DNA of 25,296 nt. It comes from an uncultured Eubacteriales bacterium (GTDB lineage Bacteria; Bacillota; Clostridia; Oscillospirales; Oscillospiraceae). Position 1 is the stretch's first letter; each line of letters starts with the position of its first letter. Below, one piece after another: positions 13,813 to 23,319 of this stretch. Location: assembly GCA_900549405.1 (NCBI GenBank), contig URNZ01000023.1, positions 1-25,296 of the forward strand, given 5' to 3'. The notes under the pieces are model-generated. The model was not told where the DNA came from, did not search any database, and worked only from the letters and a program-made list of their open reading frames with translations. The position numbers and the translations under genes are program-made.

Positions 13813-15867
13813 TCAGCTCAACTGGAACTGGCCGGTGTACAGGCGGTAATACCGGCCCTGCTTTTCCAGCAGCTGCTCGTGGTCGCCCTTCTCCTCGATC
13901 TCGCCGTGCTCGATGACCACGATGCAGTTGGAGTTGCGCACGGTGGACAGGCGGTGGGCGATGACGAACACCGTGCGGCCCTCCATCAGGGCGTCCATGC
14001 CCTTTTGGATGAGCGCCTCGGTGCGGGTGTCGATGGAGGAGGTTGCCTCGTCCAAAATCATCACCGGCGGGTCGGCCACCGCCGCCCGGGCGATGGACAG
14101 CAGCTGCCGCTGGCCCTGGGACAGGCTGGCCCCGTCCCCGGTGATGACGGTGTCATACCCCTGGGGCAGGCGGCGGATGAAGGAGTGGGCGTTGGCGCTC
14201 TTGGCGGCGGCGATGCACTCCTCGTCGGTGGCGTCCAGGCGGCCATAGCGGATGTTGTCCATAATGGTACCGGTGAACAGGTGGGTGTCCTGAAGCACCG
14301 CGCCCAGGGATCGGCGCAGGTCGTCCTTGCGGATGGAACGGACGTCGATGCCGTCGTAGGTGATAAGGCCGCCCTCGATCTCGTAAAACCGGTTGATGAG
14401 GTTGGTGATGGTGGTCTTGCCCGCGCCGGTGGAGCCGACGAAGGCGATCTTCTGGCCGGGGTTGGCGTAGACGGATACGTCGTGGAGCACCCGCTTGCCG
14501 GGCACATAGGAGAAGTCCACGTGGTTAAAGCGCACCGCGCCCTTCAGCTCCACATAGGTGGCGTCCTCCCCCTCCACGCAGCGCACCGCGCCCCGGATGG
14601 GGTGCAGGCCCATGCTGCCGTCGGGGCCGGGGTATTTCCAGGCCCAGCCCTTGTTCTCTCCGGCAAGGTCGGCGTCGGCGGGCAATTCCACGGCGGTCTT
14701 GTCGGGCAGATTCAGCACCCGCACCAGACGCATGGGCTGGGACTTGGGCACCTTCCAGGCCCAGGTGCCCGTGCGGGCCTGACCGGGGGCCAGAGGGGTG
14801 AGCACCCCGTTTTCTTTTCTGGCCCGGACCAGGGTCACCTGGCCCTGGTCGGCCTCGGGCTGGGTGTCCATCACCTCGAAGATGCGCTCCGCGCCCGCCA
14901 TGGCGGACAGCAGGGTGGTCATCTGCTGGGATATCTGGTTCATGGGCTGGCCCACCTGCTTGGAATAGTTCAGATAGACCACCAGGCCGCCCAGGTCAAA
15001 GCCCTGGAGGATGGACAGCAGGCCGCCCACCGCCGCTGTCAGGGCATAGCTGATGTTCATCAGGTTGCCGGACACGGGCATGATCATGGTGGAATAGAAG
15101 TTGGCCTTTTGGGCAGAGTCCCGATAGGCCTCGTTCAGCTTTTTAAAGTCGGCCTTGGCCTGCTCCTCGTGGGTGAAGGCTTTCACCACCTTCAGGCCCT
15201 CGATGGTCTCCTGAATGCTGCCGTTGACCTTGCCCAGGGTGGCCTGCTGCTGCTGATAGAAGCGGCGGCTGCGCCCGCCCAGCTTTTTGAACAGGGTCAT
15301 GGTCAGGGCCAGCACCAGGGCGGTGACGATGAACAGCTTCCAGTTGATGATGACCATCATGGCCACCAGGCCCACAAAGGTGAAGCAGCTGGACAGCATA
15401 GACACCACGCTCTGCTCCAGGGCCAGCTGCACGTTGTCCGCGTCGTTGGTGAAGCGGCTCATCAGCTCGCCGTGGGGGTGGCGGTCAAAATAGGACAGGG
15501 GCAGGTTTTGCAGCTTGTCAAACAGGTCCCGGCGCAGGCGGTTCACGCCACGCTGGGCCAGCTGGACCATAATGGCCGACTGGCCATAGGTGGCCGCCGC
15601 GCTGAGCAGCTCCACGGCGATGAGCACCAGAACCGCCTTGCCCAGCCCGGCAAAGTCGGTGCAGCCCGACCAGACAAAGTCGTTGATGATGCCCCGCATC
15701 ATATAGGAGCCGCCGATGTTGGTGGCCACGGACAGCAGCAGAAAGGCCAGCACGGCCAGCAGAGGCAGCTTGCTGCGGGTGAGATAGCCCAGCAGACGGC
15801 TCACCGTCTTTTTCAGGTCCTTGGGCTTTTGATAGCCCCCACGGGGGGCGCGATTGGGTCCCGGCAT
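13813..15867 (-). CDS. Heterodimeric ABC exporter subunit with consensus ATPase site and an inter-domain insert
   Basis: Fused transmembrane and ATPase exporter half, 684 residues, about 90 longer than usual. Six membrane helices lie in about 35-330. In the NBD, Walker A GSTGAGKTT is at 478-486, LSQGQRQ at about 582-588, ILDEATSSID has the catalytic Glu (607), and IAHRLSTV has the switch His (638). LSQGQ is the usual variant in the consensus partner of TM287/288- and BmrCD-like pairs. Residues about 337-438, between the two domains, form an insert with WAWK twice (369 and 408). The ATG overlaps the upstream stop by one base (TAATG), so the pair is co-translated. Probably multidrug or peptide export; substrate unknown. 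Confidence 0.93.
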   Translation of the reverse strand: MPGPNRAPRGGYQKPKDLKKTVSRLLGYLTRSKLPLLAVLAFLLLSVATNIGGSYMMRGIINDFVWSGCTDFAGLGKAVLVLIAVELLSAAATYGQSAIMVQLAQRGVNRLRRDLFDKLQNLPLSYFDRHPHGELMSRFTNDADNVQLALEQSVVSMLSSCFTFVGLVAMMVIINWKLFIVTALVLALTMTLFKKLGGRSRRFYQQQQATLGKVNGSIQETIEGLKVVKAFTHEEQAKADFKKLNEAYRDSAQKANFYSTMIMPVSGNLMNISYALTAAVGGLLSILQGFDLGGLVVYLNYSKQVGQPMNQISQQMTTLLSAMAGAERIFEVMDTQPEADQGQVTLVRARKENGVLTPLAPGQARTGTWAWKVPKSQPMRLVRVLNLPDKTAVELPADADLAGENKGWAWKYPGPDGSMGLHPIRGAVRCVEGEDATYVELKGAVRFNHVDFSYVPGKRVLHDVSVYANPGQKIAFVGSTGAGKTTITNLINRFYEIEGGLITYDGIDVRSIRKDDLRRSLGAVLQDTHLFTGTIMDNIRYGRLDATDEECIAAAKSANAHSFIRRLPQGYDTVITGDGASLSQGQRQLLSIARAAVADPPVMILDEATSSIDTRTEALIQKGMDALMEGRTVFVIAHRLSTVRNSNCIVVIEHGEIEEKGDHEQLLEKQGRYYRLYTGQFQLS

Positions 15868-17606
15868 TATTCACCCACCCCTTCCTGCTGAGAGCGATAG
15901 ATCTCCTGATAGATGCTGTTGCTGGCCAGCAGCTCCTCATGGGTGCCCTGTCCGGCAATGTGGTCGTCGTCCAGAATGATGATCTCGTCGGCATACTGCA
16001 CCGAGGAGATGCGCTGGGCGATCATGATAACGGTGGTGCCCTTCAGATTCTTGGCGAAGGACTCCCGGATGGCCGCGTCGGTGGCCGAGTCCACGGCGGA
16101 GGTGGAGTCGTCCAGGATGAGGATGGCGGGCTTGCGCAGCATGGCCCGGGCGATGCACAGGCGCTGCTTCTGGCCGCCGGAGACGTTCACGCCCCCCTGG
16201 TCCAGCACGGTGTCGAACCCGTCGGGGAAGGACATGATAAAGTCATAGGCCTGGGCGTCCTTGGCCGCCTGGATCATGTCCTCCTCGGTGGCGTTGGGGT
16301 CGCCCCACAGCAGGTTCTCCCGGATGGTGCCGGTGAAGAGCACGTTGGTCTGGAGCACCATGCCGATGCGCTCCCGCAGCTCCTCCAGGGGATAGTCCCG
16401 CACGTCCACCCCGTCCACCAGCACCTGGCCGCCGGTGACGTCGTAGAAGCGGGGGATCAGGTTGACCAGGGAGGACTTACCCGTGCCCGTGCCGCCCACG
16501 ATGGCCAGGAACTTGCCCGGCTCGATGGAAAAGCTGATGTGAGAGAGCACGTCGTCCCCGGTGCCGGTGGCCTGATATTTAAAGGACACATCCCGGAACT
16601 CCACCGCGCCCCGGGGGGCGGGCAGGGCGTTCTGCTCAGCCTGGGGCCGGTCCTGGATGGAGGGCTGGGTGTCCAGCACCTCCTGGATGCGGGCGGCGCA
16701 GGCCTGGGCCCGGGAGAGCTGAAGCAGGGACATGGCCACCATCATCACGCTCATCAATATCTGGAACACATAGTTCAAAAAGGCCTGAAGACGGCCCAGG
16801 TCAAAGGCGCCCCCCATGACCATCTTGCCGCCGAAATACAGCCCGGCCACGGTGGCCGCGTTCATGGCGATGATCATCACGGGCATGATGGCGATGATGC
16901 GCATGCCCACGGACAGTCCGGCCCCGGTCAGGTCATCGTTGGAGGTTTTGAACTTTTTCCGCTCGTGGTCCTCCCGGACAAAGGCCTTTACCACCCGGAT
17001 GGCCACCAGGTTCTCCTGGAGGGTGTTGTTCAGGTTGTCGATCTTGGTCTGGAGGACCTTGAACAGGCGGGTGCAGGTGTACATCAAAAGGCCGATGACG
17101 ATCATCATCAGGGGGATGATGACCACCAGGATCAGGGCCAGTTTAGCGTTGAGGTAGCAGCTGACGGCGACGGCCACAATAAGCATCACCGGGGCCCGCA
17201 CCAGCATCCGCAGGCCCATGGCCAGCATCATGGTCATGTTGTTCACGTCGTTGGTCATGCGGGTGATGAGGGAGGCGGAGGAGAAGCGGTCAATGTCCGC
17301 AAAGGAAAACTCCTGCACCTTGTCAAACAGGCACTGGCGCAGATTGGCGCCAAAGCCCTGGCTGGCAAAGGCCGCGTATTTCGAGGCCAGCACGCCGCAG
17401 GTCATAGACGCCGCGGCCAGCACCAGCATCAGCGCCCCCAGCTTGAAGATCAGCGCCACATCCCCGGCGGGGATGGCCGTGTCCACGATCTGGGCCATGA
17501 CCAAGGGGAGCAGCAGCTCGCAAATGACCTCCAGGACGATGAGAATGGGCGACTTCAGCGCCTCCTTCTTATATCCCTGGAGGTGGGTCATAAACAGGGA
17601 AAGCAA
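15867..17606 (-). CDS. Heterodimeric ABC exporter subunit with degenerate ATPase site
   Basis: Exporter half of 579 residues with six membrane helices (about 18-300) and an NBD: Walker A GGTGTGKSS (371-379), VSGGQKQR (about 475-482), and Walker B ILILDDSTSAVDS, where Asp500 replaces the catalytic Glu. The switch residue is Gln531 (IAQRISS) instead of His. Both changes are the known signature of the degenerate site in heterodimeric exporters, here complemented by the downstream gene. The start is the TTG at 17606, nine bases after GGAGG; the next ATG, five codons on, is too far from it. It begins one base after the MarR gene stop. Confidence 0.93.
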   Translation of the reverse strand: MLSLFMTHLQGYKKEALKSPILIVLEVICELLLPLVMAQIVDTAIPAGDVALIFKLGALMLVLAAASMTCGVLASKYAAFASQGFGANLRQCLFDKVQEFSFADIDRFSSASLITRMTNDVNNMTMMLAMGLRMLVRAPVMLIVAVAVSCYLNAKLALILVVIIPLMMIVIGLLMYTCTRLFKVLQTKIDNLNNTLQENLVAIRVVKAFVREDHERKKFKTSNDDLTGAGLSVGMRIIAIMPVMIIAMNAATVAGLYFGGKMVMGGAFDLGRLQAFLNYVFQILMSVMMVAMSLLQLSRAQACAARIQEVLDTQPSIQDRPQAEQNALPAPRGAVEFRDVSFKYQATGTGDDVLSHISFSIEPGKFLAIVGGTGTGKSSLVNLIPRFYDVTGGQVLVDGVDVRDYPLEELRERIGMVLQTNVLFTGTIRENLLWGDPNATEEDMIQAAKDAQAYDFIMSFPDGFDTVLDQGGVNVSGGQKQRLCIARAMLRKPAILILDDSTSAVDSATDAAIRESFAKNLKGTTVIMIAQRISSVQYADEIIILDDDHIAGQGTHEELLASNSIYQEIYRSQQEGVGE

Positions 17607-17607
17607 A

Positions 17608-18093
17608 TTAAGATTCCTCCTTTTTGACTTGGGGCGCGTCAGACGCGCAGGGGCGGCGCAGGTTCTCCAGCATCCGGCGGCGCAGGGCCAGCAGCTGGTC
17701 CCGCTCCTCCCGGGTGAACCCGGCCAGCATCCGCTCAGACACGGCCTGAAAGGCCGCCTGACAGCCCTCCACCGCCGCGCGTCCCTTGTCTGTCAGCATC
17801 ACCCGGTTGCGCCGGGCATCCTTCTGCCCCGGCTCCCGGCGGACATAGCCCCCTCGCTCCAGGGATTTCAGGGAGTTTGCCACGGCGGCGGGGGAGATAT
17901 GCAGCAGCTCGGCCAGGTCCCGCTGGGCGTGACCCTCCGGGTCGTCGCTCTGATAGCCCTCTAAAATGGTCAGCAGCATGGGGTGGCCGATCTCACTTAA
18001 CCCCCGGCGGCTGAGCTCCTCGCTTACGGCGCTGCGGTGGGCGTGGTTGATCTGCTGACTGAGCAGCTCCAGCTGATCGCTGGGTATGGGCAT
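17608..18093 (-). CDS. MarR-family transcriptional regulator
   Basis: 161 residues, all-helical with a winged helix in the middle: AQRDLAELLHISPAAVANSLKSLERGGYVRREP, then DARRNRVMLTDKGR (the wing). The start is the ATG at 18093 with AAAGGAGG seven bases upstream; a GTG at 18111 is in frame but overlaps the ribosome site. First gene of the operon with the ABC exporter, so it probably represses the operon and is released by a compound the pump exports (typical of the family; inference here). Confidence 0.93.
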   Translation of the reverse strand: MPIPSDQLELLSQQINHAHRSAVSEELSRRGLSEIGHPMLLTILEGYQSDDPEGHAQRDLAELLHISPAAVANSLKSLERGGYVRREPGQKDARRNRVMLTDKGRAAVEGCQAAFQAVSERMLAGFTREERDQLLALRRRMLENLRRPCASDAPQVKKEES

Positions 18094-18148
18094 GACGAAG
18101 CCTCCTTTCACCGGCGGGACGGCCGTCCCGTCTTTTTCATTAACCTAT

Positions 18149-18171
18149 TTATCATTAAGGTGCTTATCATT
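18149..18171. promoter_or_regulatory. Candidate MarR operator (repeated TTATCATT)
   Basis: TTATCATT occurs at 18149-18156 and 18164-18171, 15 bases apart, overlapping the -10 box and the early transcribed region of the MarR-ABC promoter. A third related CATTAA lies at about 18138-18143. The repeats are direct, which is less typical for MarR, so the assignment is tentative. Confidence 0.4.
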
Positions 18172-18196
18172 CTACCACGCAGTTTTTCAATGTCAA
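18169..18196 (-). promoter_or_regulatory. Promoter of the MarR-ABC exporter operon
   Basis: On the minus strand a perfect TTGACA (18191-18196) and TAGAAT (18169-18174) are separated by 16 bases. The transcript would start about 70 bases before the MarR ATG. Confidence 0.72.
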
Positions 18197-18310
18197 CGGC
18201 TTTTCCCCATCGTTCAAATTTTGTTTATATTTTTCGGACAAGCGCCGAATCTGCCCCAGTGACCAGGGAAAAAGGTCAGCTATTTGCCCACAGATTGGGG
18301 GCTGTTCCGG

Positions 18311-18352
18311 CATAAAATATCCCCGGGAACGCACAGCGGCGCGCCCGGGGAT
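18311..18352 (-). terminator. Terminator of clpB
   Basis: ATCCCCGGG (18319-18327) pairs with CCCGGGGAT (18344-18352). On the minus strand ATTTTATG follows. It lies 21 bases after the clpB stop. The stretch 18200-18310 between it and the MarR promoter shows nothing I can name. Confidence 0.75.
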
Positions 18353-18372
18353 GGCTTGTGTGGATGTTCGGT

Positions 18373-20967
<2,595 letters not shown>

Positions 20968-21011
20968 GGAAGAAACCTCCTTGGTTCTGGTTTCCGAATG
21001 GATCTTAAATT

Positions 21012-21038
21012 TTAGCACTCGTTAACTTTGATTGCTAA
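21012..21038. promoter_or_regulatory. CIRCE element (HrcA operator) of clpB
   Basis: TTAGCACTC (21012-21020), nine bases, GATTGCTAA (21030-21038). It differs from the consensus TTAGCACTC-N9-GAGTGCTAA by one base, in the right arm. It lies just downstream of the clpB -10 box, the usual place for HrcA repression. Confidence 0.9.
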
Positions 21039-21042
21039 TTTC

Positions 21043-21071
21043 ATTGTATAACAAAACCCTCTCGCTGACAA
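21043..21071 (-). promoter_or_regulatory. Promoter of clpB
   Basis: On the minus strand TTGTCA (21066-21071) and TACAAT (21043-21048) are separated by exactly 17 bases. The -35 box lies mainly in the loop of the terminator hairpin of the upstream heat-shock gene. Confidence 0.72.
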
Positions 21072-21082
21072 GAGGGTTTTGT
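21051..21082 (-). terminator. Terminator of the small heat-shock gene
   Basis: ACAAAACCCTCT (21051-21062) and AGAGGGTTTTGT (21071-21082) form a perfect 12-bp stem with an 8-base loop. On the minus strand the stem ends in a T-rich run and TTAT follows. Confidence 0.75.
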
Positions 21083-21121
21083 AAAAACCTTCGTGGGTTC
21101 GCGGGGAAAATTACTGGGTAA

Positions 21122-21508
21122 TCACTGGATGGAGATGCTGCGGCGCTCCGGCTTCACGGCGGAGGCCTTGGGCAGGGTCAGCACCAGCACGCCGTTTTCA
21201 AAGGCGGCTCGGATGCCCTCCTGCTGGATGGCGGACACGTCAAAGCTCCGGCGCACGTCGCCGGCCCGGCGCTCCCGGCACACATACTGGCCCACGTGCT
21301 GCTCCTCCTCCCGGTGGGCGGCGATGGTGAGCACGTCCTCCTTAATCGTCAGGGAGATGTCCTCCTTGCGGAAGCCGGGCAACTCGGCCTCCATGCGGTA
21401 GCCCTCCCCCTGGTCCAGAATGTCCACACAGAAGGGGACGGGCTGCTGGGGCTGGTTGGAACTATATTGTCCGGCGCGGTGGTCGGTGGGGATCAAAGTA
21501 TAAAACAT
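21122..21508 (-). CDS. hsp20: Hsp20/alpha-crystallin small heat-shock protein
   Basis: ATP-independent holdase of 128 residues that keeps unfolded proteins soluble for ClpB/DnaK. The alpha-crystallin domain covers about 25-118: YRMEAELPGFRKEDISLTIK, then the strand GVLVLTLPKA. The C-terminal ISI (in RRSISIQ) is the IxI motif for oligomer assembly. The start is the ATG at 21508 with GAAAGGAG eight bases upstream; an in-frame codon at 21526 lies upstream of that site. A CIRCE element lies about 140 bases upstream. It is followed by clpB in the same direction, but with its own terminator between. Confidence 0.95.
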   Translation of the reverse strand: MFYTLIPTDHRAGQYSSNQPQQPVPFCVDILDQGEGYRMEAELPGFRKEDISLTIKEDVLTIAAHREEEQHVGQYVCRERRAGDVRRSFDVSAIQQEGIRAAFENGVLVLTLPKASAVKPERRSISIQ

Positions 21509-21644
21509 GGAAAAAACTCCTTTCAAGCTCTGGCCCGGCAGCGTCTCGCGGCTTTTCCCGGCCCGGAGGCCTTCTTAATTTTGTCCACAGTATACCGCCC
21601 GCCTGTGAACAATTCTTGCAGATATTATGTCTAAATTGTAAACA

Positions 21645-21671
21645 TTAGCAGTCTCGTAATTTGAGTGCTAA
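21645..21671. promoter_or_regulatory. CIRCE element of the small heat-shock gene
   Basis: TTAGCAGTC (21645-21653), nine bases, GAGTGCTAA (21663-21671): one mismatch to consensus, this time in the left arm. The only gene it can control is hsp20 on the minus strand. I could not place a confident -35/-10 pair next to it. Confidence 0.88.
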
Positions 21672-21722
21672 TATCGCAAGTGAGCCTTTCCGGCTCCCGG
21701 GGGATTTCTTTTTGGAAAAGTG

Positions 21723-21751
21723 TTGACATTCCCTGAAAAACATGCTATGAT
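21723..21751 (+). promoter_or_regulatory. Promoter of the tRNA-Ser pair
   Basis: A perfect TTGACA (21723-21728), 17 bases, TATGAT (21746-21751). It ends 29 bases before the first tRNA, with no ribosome site downstream, as expected for a stable-RNA operon. Confidence 0.85.
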
Positions 21752-21780
21752 AGCCAACGTCCTCTGATTAGACAAGATGA

Positions 21781-21867
21781 GGAGAGATGTCCGAGTGGTT
21801 TAAGGAGCCGGTCTTGAAAACCGGTGACTCGCAAGAGCCGTGGGTTCGAATCCCACTCTCTCCGCCA
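21781..21867 (+). tRNA. tRNA-Ser (anticodon TGA), CCA encoded
   Basis: Class II tRNA with a long variable arm. The acceptor arm GGAGAGA (21781-21787) pairs with TCTCTCC (21857-21863). The anticodon stem CCGGT/ACCGG encloses the loop CTTGAAA, giving anticodon TGA. The T-arm has GGTTCGAATCC, and G plus encoded CCA end the gene. Reads UCA-type serine codons. Confidence 0.97.
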
Positions 21868-21912
21868 CTTTTTATCTCACAACTTCATACAAGCGCAATT
21901 GCTTGTAGCCAT

Positions 21913-22004
21913 GCAGAAGTACCCAAGTGGCTATAAGGGGCTCCCCTGCTAAGGGAGTAGACGGAGAAATCCGTGCGAGGGTTCGAATCCCTCCTTCTGC
22001 GCCA
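21913..22004 (+). tRNA. tRNA-Ser (anticodon GCT), CCA encoded
   Basis: The acceptor arm GCAGAAG (21913-21919) pairs with CTTCTGC (21994-22000). The anticodon loop CTGCTAA sits in the stem CTCCC/GGGAG, giving anticodon GCT, which reads AGC/AGU. Long variable arm and GGTTCGAATCC T-loop. It is 45 bases after the first tRNA-Ser and shares its promoter. Its 3' end borders the rhuM insertion. Confidence 0.97.
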
Positions 22005-22057
22005 CGTCGGAGCAAAGTTCACTTTGCTCCGACGTTTTTTATCTATGAAAAAGAACG
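22001..22057 (+). repeat. Direct repeat, copy 1 (tRNA end + terminator + ATGAAAAAGAACG)
   Basis: 57 bases that match 23157-23213 with two differences (22021 A/G and 22045 A/C). It runs from the last bases of tRNA-Ser through the terminator to ATGAAAAAGAACG. Together the two copies bracket the rhuM gene. Confidence 0.85.
22004..22041 (+). terminator. Terminator of the tRNA-Ser operon (copy 1)
   Basis: ACGTCGGAGCAAAGT (22004-22018) and ACTTTGCTCCGACGT (22021-22035) form a perfect 15-bp stem, followed by a T-run. The same element is repeated at 23160-23197 after rhuM. Confidence 0.9.
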
Positions 22058-22107
22058 CATCTGCCCACATGCTATTCCGTTAGGGCTACGGATACAAGGA
22101 GACAGAT

Positions 22108-23148
22108 ATGAAAAAGAACGATCTCGAAAAAAACAGAAGGGCCATTCGCAACAGTACAGTCGATTTTCTTATATTTACTAAGGATGCTAGTGAAGACAGC
22201 ATCGAAGTCCGAGTTCAGGATGGCGAGGTCTGGCTCACTCAGGATGGTATCGCGCAGCTTTTTGATGTAGACCGAAGCGTAGTGACCAAGCATCTCAAGA
22301 ACATCTTTCAGGACGGGGAGTTGACGGAAGAAGCAACTCGTGCAAAATTTGCACAAGTTGCGGATAACGGAAAAACCTATCAATATAATTTCTACGCGCT
22401 CCCTGCGATCATTGCAGTTGGCTACCGCACCAATTCTTCAAGGGCGATGCAGTTCCGGCAGTGGGCAACAAAGGTTCTGGAAACCTTTACGAAACAGGGA
22501 TATGTGTTGGACAAGGATCGTCTGACCAACGGTCAGATTTTTGACGAATCCTATTTCGATCACCTGATCTCTGAAATTCAGGAGATTCGCGCCAGCGAAC
22601 GCCGCTTCTATCAGAAAATCACAGATATCTATGCAACCGCCGTGGATTACTCTCTGGACAGCAAAACAACTAAGGACTTCTTCGCCACCGTCCAGAACAA
22701 AATGCATTATGCGGTGCACGGCAGCACTGCGGCAGAAATTATCATGTCCAGAGCGGATCATACCAAAGAGCATATGGGGCTGACGTCATGGAAAAACGCT
22801 CCGAACGGCAAAATCGTGAAAGCAGATGTATCCGTCGCAAAGAACTATCTACTTCAGGATGAGATGCAAGAGCTTAACGAGATCGTTACCATGTATCTCG
22901 ATTATGCGACCAGACAAGCCAGACGGCACATTCCCATGACGATGGAAGATTGGGCGTCTAAGCTGGACGCATTTCTGCAATTCAACGACGCTGAGATTTT
23001 GCAGGATAAAGGAAAAGTCACAGCAGCCATAGCCAAGGCATTTGCAGAAAGCGAATTTGAAAAGTATCGCGTCATTCAGGATAAAAATTATCAGAGTGAC
23101 TTCGACCGATTGATGGCCGAAACGGATGAAACAAAACATCCAAATTGA
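22108..23148 (+). CDS. rhuM: RhuM-family protein
   Basis: 346 residues of the Virulence_RhuM family, named from a Salmonella pathogenicity-island gene; its molecular role is not established. Landmarks: EVWLTQDGIAQLFDVDRSVV (residues about 40-60, helix-turn-helix-like), VTKHLKNIFQDGEL, then SRAMQFRQWATKVLETFTKQG and a C-terminal helical part with HGSTAAEIIMSRADHTKEHM. AAGGAG lies six bases before the ATG at 22108. The gene is richer in A+T than the flanking core genes and sits directly behind a tRNA gene, which suggests horizontal acquisition. Such genes often occur in genomic islands and near defence or toxin-antitoxin genes. Confidence 0.93.
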   Translation: MKKNDLEKNRRAIRNSTVDFLIFTKDASEDSIEVRVQDGEVWLTQDGIAQLFDVDRSVVTKHLKNIFQDGELTEEATRAKFAQVADNGKTYQYNFYALPAIIAVGYRTNSSRAMQFRQWATKVLETFTKQGYVLDKDRLTNGQIFDESYFDHLISEIQEIRASERRFYQKITDIYATAVDYSLDSKTTKDFFATVQNKMHYAVHGSTAAEIIMSRADHTKEHMGLTSWKNAPNGKIVKADVSVAKNYLLQDEMQELNEIVTMYLDYATRQARRHIPMTMEDWASKLDAFLQFNDAEILQDKGKVTAAIAKAFAESEFEKYRVIQDKNYQSDFDRLMAETDETKHPN

Positions 23149-23156
23149 AGCTGCCC

Positions 23157-23213
23157 GCCACGTCGGAGCAAAGTTCGCTTTGCTCCGACGTTTTTTATCT
23201 CTGAAAAAGAACG
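23157..23213 (+). repeat. Direct repeat, copy 2 (terminator copy behind rhuM)
   Basis: Matches 22001-22057 at 55 of 57 positions. It retains GCCA of the tRNA end, the complete terminator stem (CGTCGGAGCAAAG/CTTTGCTCCGACG) and the T-run. It probably terminates rhuM transcription. Confidence 0.85.
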
Positions 23214-23251
23214 ATGTCGAAAAAAACAGAAGGGCCATCCTCAATAGTTAA
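23201..23251 (+). pseudogene. Remnant of a second rhuM 5' end
   Basis: Reads LKKNDVEKNRRAILNS followed by TAA, matching the rhuM N-terminus MKKNDLEKNRRAIRNS at 13 of 16 residues (42 of 47 bases). The start codon is now CTG and no further homology follows; the toxin-antitoxin promoter begins a few bases later. It looks like the left-over of an earlier rhuM copy. Confidence 0.75.
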
Positions 23252-23259
23252 AGTAGTAT

Positions 23260-23306
23260 TTGCATAAAAAACACTATTTTGATATAATACTATCAAGAAA
23301 TTGATA
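23260..23306 (+). promoter_or_regulatory. Promoter and likely operator of the toxin-antitoxin operon
   Basis: A perfect TATAAT at 23283-23288, with TTTGCA (18-base spacing) or TTGCAT (17) upstream. TTGATA (23279-23284) and TATCAA (23291-23296) form an inverted repeat around the -10 box, and a further TTGATA lies at 23301-23306. Antitoxin binding here would autoregulate the operon. Confidence 0.65.
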
Positions 23307-23319
23307 AGGAGGGCTTTCC

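Noticed and set aside
13879..17627. Two long plus-strand open frames opposite the ABC exporter genes
   Set aside because: Antisense shadows caused by biased third positions; the minus-strand proteins have all expected ABC motifs.
21870..21912. Short hairpin ACAAGC-GCAATT-GCTTGT between the tRNA genes
   Set aside because: Only six pairs and no T-run; probably just part of the processed spacer.
21885..23244. Two minus-strand frames sharing the peptide DKKRRSK.NFAPTW
   Set aside because: The likeness comes from the duplicated terminator and the tRNA sequence read in antisense, not from two related proteins.
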